This document shows, one piece after another, positions 58,721 through 64,000 of a stretch of 64,000 bases of DNA. The notes below the pieces were generated by a model that worked only from the letters and a program-made list of their open reading frames with translations, had not been told where the DNA came from and made no database searches. Within the stretch, counting starts at the first letter, position 1. Every line of letters begins with the position of its first letter. Origin of the DNA: Plutella xylostella (taxonomy: Eukaryota > Arthropoda > Insecta > Lepidoptera > Plutellidae); NCBI RefSeq assembly GCF_932276165.1, contig NC_063986.1, positions 9,250,501-9,314,500 of the forward strand, read 5' to 3'. Made by a program: the position numbers and the translations under genes.

Positions 58721-59289
58721 CTCTCGGGGCATAGTTTACCCATTTTAAGTCAGGTATGGTTAAATTTGCTGTAAGCTGTTGGTAAGTTAGTATTAATGAA
58801 TAACTAGTTTGTCACATTATTTTACTTTTATTGTATAAGTAATTACTTATGTACTTAATTCATTTTTATTGGTTTAACTTAAAACTATGTATCTAAGTTC
58901 TTTTACCTAAAAGTACTTTCAAGAAACTGCTACAAGCTCAAAATCTCAACAACTACACGTTCTACTGTAGAACACCGCGTACTCCGGTTGTTCCACACAT
59001 TAATTCCAAATCTAACCTAACTGCCCATGGAAACCGATACATGGTTGCCTATTGTAATAAAACCGCCCTTGCCTTCGGTATAAATAAACTTTACCTATTA
59101 ACACGTCAAAATTGTTGTTTAACAACCAAGCCTACGATCCCAATTGGGGCTTAATGGACCATGCGAAATAGATTGCTTTATGAGATTCTGTGATGTGGTG
59201 GGTAACTAGGTCCCTAAATTGTAATAGCAGGTCCTAATGTTACAATCACTGTAGGCATCCACCGTTAGAGGGAAGTATGTAGATCTACG

Positions 59290-59457
59290 AGCCATAATTT
59301 TTAAAACACTAGCGTAAAACTCTCTTCCATCCAAAGGTTGTCTGGTAGGGATTGCTATAAGCAATTAGGCCGCCTTTTTATACTATTTTATATTTAAGTG
59401 TTGTTTTTTGTATTCTTTGTTCTTGGTGCAAATAAAGTGTATTGTATTGTATTGTAG
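59290..59457 (+). repeat. LINE 3'-end fragment with (TTGTA)n tail
   Basis: It includes CTCTCTTCCATCCAAAGGTT, GTCTGGTAGGGATTGCTATA and AATTAGGCCGCC, and ends in AATAAAGTGTATTGTATTGTATTGTAG. I recognise this as a common lepidopteran LINE 3' UTR type. No coding sequence remains, and upstream sequence back to about 58950 may belong to it. Confidence 0.6.
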
Positions 59458-61257
59458 AAATACTAAGCTTTTCAAAATGGCATTCTATTATCGAGCTTTT
59501 TTTACTGTCCTCTATTATTAGGTATCATACCGCAGCGCAGGAATAAAACTTCATTTAAAATGTCAACGTTATAGTTACTACAAGTACTGAATAGATGTCA
59601 TGAAATAAATAAGTAATTCGCACTTACAAAGATGAAAACCATCCAGTATTGCCTTTATCTCTATTGTCGTTATAATAAAATATTTTACCGTGGTCCGTCA
59701 TAAAAAAACATTGCCACTTATGTCATAATCATAACATAAACTATCCATTACAGACCTTTTGTCTTAATCTAAATTAACCCCCGAGCTCGTAAAGAAATTA
59801 CTGCTTACTTCATAAGTTTCAATGTTGCAGCGATATAAGGAATAGCTGGATTCTATGTAACACTTTGAACGAGTATATATTATATTATGTACTATGTACC
59901 TATACGAGTAGAAGGTGTATGAATATGCTAATGTTGTTATATGTAGTATTTATGTAGCAATATGTCGGTAGTGAGTTTTATACATTTCATGGGTAAGATT
60001 CTTCATTAGAACACCGCCCTCGAATGGTATACGGTAGATCAACTAGTTACTAGTTACGATTATTTTCTGTGCTACTTTTATAATAGAAGTGTGACGATTG
60101 ACTACTCACATTATTTTAAGATGATTCTAAGTAATAAGAACGTATTAAACGTCACTCAAAGCCTCCTTCCTATGATACGTACACCTTTCACCGCCAATCA
60201 TTTTCATTCCATAGTTATCCTGGGAACTCCGTCTCTAGTAAGGAAGAACATAATACACAAGCATAAAGCAGCCCGGCGCCTAATTAGCCCGAAAATGCAT
60301 TTCGATTCCCCCTACCCCCCCCCCCCCTAACCGAAGCAGCCTCATTCGTTATGCATTCAGCGCGCCATAATGCCTTCATTACCCAGTTTAAAGTATTAAG
60401 CAAACTCAACGTCGTCTCACCGAGATTTCTTAAAGTGCTTCGTAGATTTTGCTTCGACTAACTGCCAACCTCAGAAATGTTGTGAGTCAAAACAATTTGC
60501 CTACTGCGATGCGATGCGCTGCCCGGGACCGAAATTACTTGATTTAATAATTACGTTGAAATAACCGTTGCGCAGTAAACTAAATTCCGAGAGTTTCTTG
60601 CTTTGGTTCTGTATGTGATACACCACCTTGTCCGTATTGGTAATCAAAGGTCTGAACGGTTGTCATTAAACTTGACTTTTTGTAATCCTGTAAGTGACAT
60701 ATTTTAATTATTTACTGAGTTTGTAATAATACCTAAAATATAAAAGCTATAACAAAGGGCCTATAACTGGAATAATGCGAAGAATTCTTGCGAAATGATT
60801 ATTAAAACTTATTTTATGGATAACAAAGAAGTTATAAGGAGTGCTAAATAAATGAATAATCTGATTATACCTACCTAGGCCTGTATAAAGTATGTTAATA
60901 TAACTGAGATTTGAATTTACAAATAGGTGTAAATTTGGATTACGTTAATCACTTGATAAGTACTACAAACTAGGTGATTAAAAGATTGGATTTGCTTTTT
61001 CTAGTACTAGCATGATGGGAAAGTAGCGAAGGTAAGAACTAAAGAGATATTAATCCTATGTATATTTATTATTTATTGAGTTTTTATTAGTATACCTACA
61101 GTTTTAAGAATAAAAGGAATACTTATATAAAGAATAAAGGAATAAATTAGCATTATGTTTCAACATAGGTATGTTTGCAGAAGGGTTTCATCCCCAAAAA
61201 TGATAGAACCACATATACTTAAGTATATATTTTTCTCATTACAATACAACCAATCAA

Positions 61258-61682
61258 TGTGTGCGGGGTGCACCTATTCTGGTTGAGGGAAGTACGGCGG
61301 GCAGGGATCAGGAATGAAAGACTTCTATTCTGTTCACCAGTCAGGAAGTGAGAGAGCTAGAGCTGTTGCTTGCTTGTTCTTCTTCTTGTTCTTTCTTTGC
61401 TGTTTGCTTCTTAACTGAATGACTGTGAGGCGCAAGCGTCGCCTTTTATACCATTCTCTACGGATGATAGAGTATTCCAGAAAGCTCTAGAAAAGACTTA
61501 ATGTTCTACTTCTTAGTAGAAATTTCTAGTTCCGTGCTGCCATCTATTGTTGAATAGATGAACTATATAGTTAGGCTACTTCCTACTAGATGGCGCTAGT
61601 TTCCTCACTTCCTGAGAATGTTTTATTTACTATTAAGTGACAGACACAGACAACTATTTCCTATCTATTCTTGTCCCGAACA
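61258..61682 (-). mobile_element. 3' LTR of the BEL/Pao element
   Basis: On the minus strand the LTR starts TGTTCGGGACAAGAATAG, directly after a purine-rich tract (GGCGGGAGTAA) that suits a polypurine primer. It contains a TATA box and plausibly ends CCCGCACACA at 61258. The inner end is well placed; the outer end is a guess because the 5' LTR and its target duplication are outside the window. Confidence 0.6.
61441..61450 (-). promoter_or_regulatory. TATA box in the LTR (TATAAAAGGC)
   Basis: TATAAAAGGC on the minus strand is followed about 20-30 nt downstream by CAGTCATTCAGTTAAG, an initiator-like TCAGT context. This is typical of an insect LTR core promoter. Confidence 0.6.
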
Positions 61683-64000
61683 TTACTCCCGCCGTGCATT
61701 GACGCCGTGGTCGTCATTGCAGATCTCGGTGAGGGACGTCTGGCTCCGCAGGCTCGGAGGGCAGGATGGCCAGCTCGCTCGTCGCTCCCTGTAGGCTCTA
61801 TCATTAGTTGTTCTCGGCGACGGCGGCGGCGGCGGCGGCTGCGGTGGCGGCTGCGGTGGCGCGGCGGTTGTCTTCGTTTGTGGCATTGATCTGTAGCTGT
61901 AGTCTGGACTACACTGTGGGGGCGCCCTTTGAGTCTGTGTACATCTCGCGTAGCTGTGCTGCTCACGTTCATCTTCGATGCCCATCGTCTGTCGTGGACT
62001 GTACTATGATCTTCGATTGAGGCGTCGCGACGGGCGGCGTAACGGCGACATGAACGTGAGGCTTCTGTTTGTTTTGTACACTTGGCGAGAGTACTGGTGG
62101 CGCGTCCTTCTAAGTTGCTGTGGGGGCGTGTGGGCACGATGAGTGGCTCACGCAGGTCATCTTCACGCTTAGTCAGGTGGTTGACTCTATGGTATTTCTT
62201 GTCCACCGTTCTCGTGTGCGCTCCGTGAAGAACCCAGCCTAGAGGCGTGTGTGAGGCGACGGGTTCATCTTGCTGTCCTTGTCGCACCTCGCTCGCGATG
62301 AGAAGATGACAATTGTCTTGACCGATGAGGATCTTTGGTCTTGCTGCTTCGTATTTCAGCTGCTGTGCGATGTCACGCAGATGAGCACAATTTCGCAGAT
62401 CTTCAGATTTCACCGTCTGCGCGGAGAGTCGTATGTTGTCGATAGTCCGTGCGTTAATCTTGTACTGTGTGCGTTCTCCCTGTAGAGTCACTTTGACGCG
62501 GCGAGAATGGCAGGCGTTCATCTTGGTGTCGGCGATGGCGGCTATTTTGAGCGGCTCGATGGGGCCCGTGAGGCCCGCCTGTTTCGCTATGGCCGCGTCT
62601 ATGAGCGTGACGGTAGAGCCATCGTCGAGCAGAGCGTGCGTGTGTACCTCTCCCGCCGGTCCGACGATCTTGACAGGTAAGATCTTCAGGTACGCGTGTG
62701 TTTTGCGCGGCGACCACACCGACGATACTGTTACGCTATTCTTCGTTTCCGGTCCGGTTTCTGTTGATCTTGTGAAGTGCAGCAATCTATGATGGAAGTA
62801 ATTGCAGCCATCTTCTCCGCAGCGGATTCGCTTGCAACTGTGGGTTTTACTCTTGTAGCGAAGGCATCGGAAACATAGTCGCTGCGATTTGGCTATTTCC
62901 CATCGCGAGTTCACATCTGTTTCTTGGAACTCTGGACACTTATTGATGAGATGTCCTTCTGTAGCGCAGTGGCGGCATTTTACTATTTTTTCTATGACTG
63001 TGGCCGCTGTAGTGTAAGCTCTCTGCATTCTGTTTTGACTGTGCTCTGTGGGTTCTGTCTCTGGCTGTGCGTAGGGCCCGCAGAGGTCGGCTTCTCTCTG
63101 TAGAAATCTGGAGAGCTTCAGTAGGTCCGGCTCTTCTGTAGTTTGAGTGGCGGCGTAGTCGAACCATCGGTAGCGTAGTACGGGCGTCAGCTTCTCTATG
63201 GTGATCTTCGTGGCCTCCGGGCTGTAGAGGTAGTGTATGCGGTCGAGAGCGCGCAGACTGGCGACTACGTTGAGCACGCGGCTGGCGAACACGCAGACAT
63301 CACGCGGGTTGTCCGTGAGGCGCGGCAGCGCACGCAGGCGGTCGAGTTCGGACATGGCGATGGAGTCGGGGCGGCCGAAGCGAGACTCCAGGGTGCGCAT
63401 GATGTCTGTGGCGCGTGCATTCAATATTAGCAGGTTCTCGACTGCTTCCTTGGCTCTCCCTCTCAGGCTTCGTCGTAGTCTTGCCACGTTTTCAGTCTCG
63501 GTGAAGTCCTCTGCTGTTTCGTAATAGGCGGCACGGAATGACAGCCACTCGTGTTGAGAGCCAGCGAAGTACGGTAACTCCGTGTGGTAGCGTGGTGTAG
63601 CTCGTTGTCCGGCCTTCGCGGTGAGTGCTATTGCAGATGCCAGCTCGGAGAGGTTGATTTTCTGTTGCTGACTCGCTGCGGCTGGGACGTACTGTTGCGG
63701 TTGGCTTCTTGACTGTAGGGCTTCGTAGTAGGTACCCGCTTGTGGGTACGATGAGTGAAGCGGCAGCACGGCGTCAGTCGGGTAGGCCGCGGCGGCGGGG
63801 GCGGCGTGTGCAGGTGCGGCGGCGGTGGCGGCTGCATCGGGGGCGGCCGCAGCGACGGGGGCGGCGTGTGCAGGCGCGGCGGCAGTGGCGGCTGCGACGA
63901 CGGGGGCGGCCGCGGCGACGGGGGCGGCGTGTGCAGGCGCGGCGGCAGTGGCGGCTGCGACGACGGGGGCGGCCGCGGTGACGGGGGCGGCGTGTGCAGG
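61661..64000 (-). CDS. BEL/Pao retrotransposon Gag-protease ORF (partial, internally deleted)
   Basis: The reading frame is open from the window edge to a stop at 61661. N-terminal 20-21-residue Ala/Pro/His repeats (63790-64000) come first. A gag region (LPYFAGSQHEWLSFRAAYYE) follows, then zinc knuckles (CRHCATEGHLINKC and a second Cys/His cluster CFRCLRY...HSCKRIRC), an aspartic protease with the BEL-type ALLDDGSTVTLID, and ILIGQDN with TPLGWVLHG. In complete elements RT, RNase H and integrase follow. Here the protease runs within about 150 nt into a proline-rich tail (seen in another frame) and the LTR. The enzymes that copy and insert the element have therefore been deleted, and the last ~130 residues are an out-of-frame Arg-rich artefact. 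The true start lies outside the window. Non-autonomous. Confidence 0.82.
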   Translation of the reverse strand, partial: PAHAAPVTAAAPVVAAATAAAPAHAAPVAAAAPVVAAATAAAPAHAAPVAAAAPDAAATAAAPAHAAPAAAAYPTDAVLPLHSSYPQAGTYYEALQSRSQPQQYVPAAASQQQKINLSELASAIALTAKAGQRATPRYHTELPYFAGSQHEWLSFRAAYYETAEDFTETENVARLRRSLRGRAKEAVENLLILNARATDIMRTLESRFGRPDSIAMSELDRLRALPRLTDNPRDVCVFASRVLNVVASLRALDRIHYLYSPEATKITIEKLTPVLRYRWFDYAATQTTEEPDLLKLSRFLQREADLCGPYAQPETEPTEHSQNRMQRAYTTAATVIEKIVKCRHCATEGHLINKCPEFQETDVNSRWEIAKSQRLCFRCLRYKSKTHSCKRIRCGEDGCNYFHHRLLHFTRSTETGPETKNSVTVSSVWSPRKTHAYLKILPVKIVGPAGEVHTHALLDDGSTVTLIDAAIAKQAGLTGPIEPLKIAAIADTKMNACHSRRVKVTLQGERTQYKINARTIDNIRLSAQTVKSEDLRNCAHLRDIAQQLKYEAARPKILIGQDNCHLLIASEVRQGQQDEPVASHTPLGWVLHGAHTRTVDKKYHRVNHLTKREDDLREPLIVPTRPHSNLEGRATSTLAKCTKQTEASRSCRRYAARRDASIEDHSTVHDRRWASKMNVSSTATRDVHRLKGRPHSVVQTTATDQCHKRRQPPRHRSRHRSRRRRRRRREQLMIEPTGSDERAGHPALRACGARRPSPRSAMTTTASMHGGSNVRDKNR
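63790..64000. repeat. 60/63-bp GC-rich minisatellite in BEL/Pao gag
   Basis: GTGTGCAGG recurs at 63806, 63866, 63929 and 63992 (periods 60, 63 and 63). On the minus strand each unit encodes an A/P/H/V-rich 20-21-residue repeat in frame with gag. It continues past the window end. Confidence 0.85.

Larger units (their letters stand above)
53212..61257. other. Outer arm of the inverted duplication, then intergenic repeats
   Basis: 53212 to about 54020 is upstream sequence of gene C, homologous in inverted orientation to 33860-34741 upstream of gene B. Shared segments include GTCTAGAAAACAGAGGGTTC on the B side and AATAATCCACATCGTTAGAA on the C side. Beyond it I see no gene. Repeats include a 5S-SINE fragment (55857-55915), a MITE (57057-57204), a long 5S-SINE (57436-57807), an inverted repeat copy (58100-58720) and a LINE 3' end (59290-59457). 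About 54020-55850, 55920-57050 and 59460-61257 hold nothing I can identify. Confidence 0.6.

Noticed and set aside
1..64000. CRISPR array, prophage or operon-like structure
   Set aside because: There are no regularly spaced identical repeats with unique spacers. The genes have spliced introns and poly(A) signals, so the window is eukaryotic.

Overview
This window is nuclear DNA from an insect, most likely a moth or butterfly (Lepidoptera). The evidence is AT-rich introns with GT-AG exons, a neuronal immunoglobulin gene of the DIP/lachesin type, a tandem family of luciferase-like acyl-CoA synthetases, and dense TIR elements, tRNA- and 5S-derived SINEs, RTE and CR1/Jockey-type LINEs and a BEL/Pao element. 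All of this is inferred from the sequence; no database was searched.

Layout. (1) 255-22029, + strand: an 11-exon gene for a 431-residue, three-Ig-domain surface protein. Its exons join with matching phases from a signal-peptide exon to a stop codon. Its introns hold SINEs, short TIR elements and a 5'-truncated RTE LINE with a 13-bp target-site duplication. (2) 22114-28633: intergenic DNA with a non-autonomous hAT-like element that carries a nested, internally deleted mariner-like element. (3) 28634-53211: an acyl-CoA synthetase (ANL superfamily) cluster. Gene A (+, 531 aa) is followed by an inverted pseudogene fragment, gene B (+, 552 aa) and gene C (-, 552 aa). B and C are tail to tail and form a large inverted duplication. 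All three genes have nine exons, with introns at the same places. (4) Intron 2 of gene C is 9.5 kb long and full of nested transposons. The main one is a LINE with a coiled-coil/SGNH-like ORF1 and an APE-RT ORF2. A 2,833-bp hAT-like element split ORF1, and its 8-bp target duplication is intact. (5) 53212-61257: the outer flank of the inverted duplication, then intergenic repeats. (6) 61258-64000, - strand: a BEL/Pao element reduced to gag-protease plus its 3' LTR, running off the window with an Ala/Pro/His-coding minisatellite.

The most notable signal lies at the ORF1/ORF2 junction of the LINE. ORF2 has no ATG before its endonuclease domain. ORF1 ends in a canonical -1 slippery heptamer (T TTA AAT) directly before its TAG stop. 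The -1 frame is exactly the ORF2 frame, and a 10-bp stem can form 15 nt downstream. This suggests a programmed -1 frameshift in a non-LTR retrotransposon. Other notable points are patchy near-identity between the two arms of the synthetase inverted duplication (a gene-conversion signature), a 5S-rRNA-derived SINE whose 3' end resembles that of an RTE LINE, and a TIR element whose left and right ends are each duplicated in tandem.
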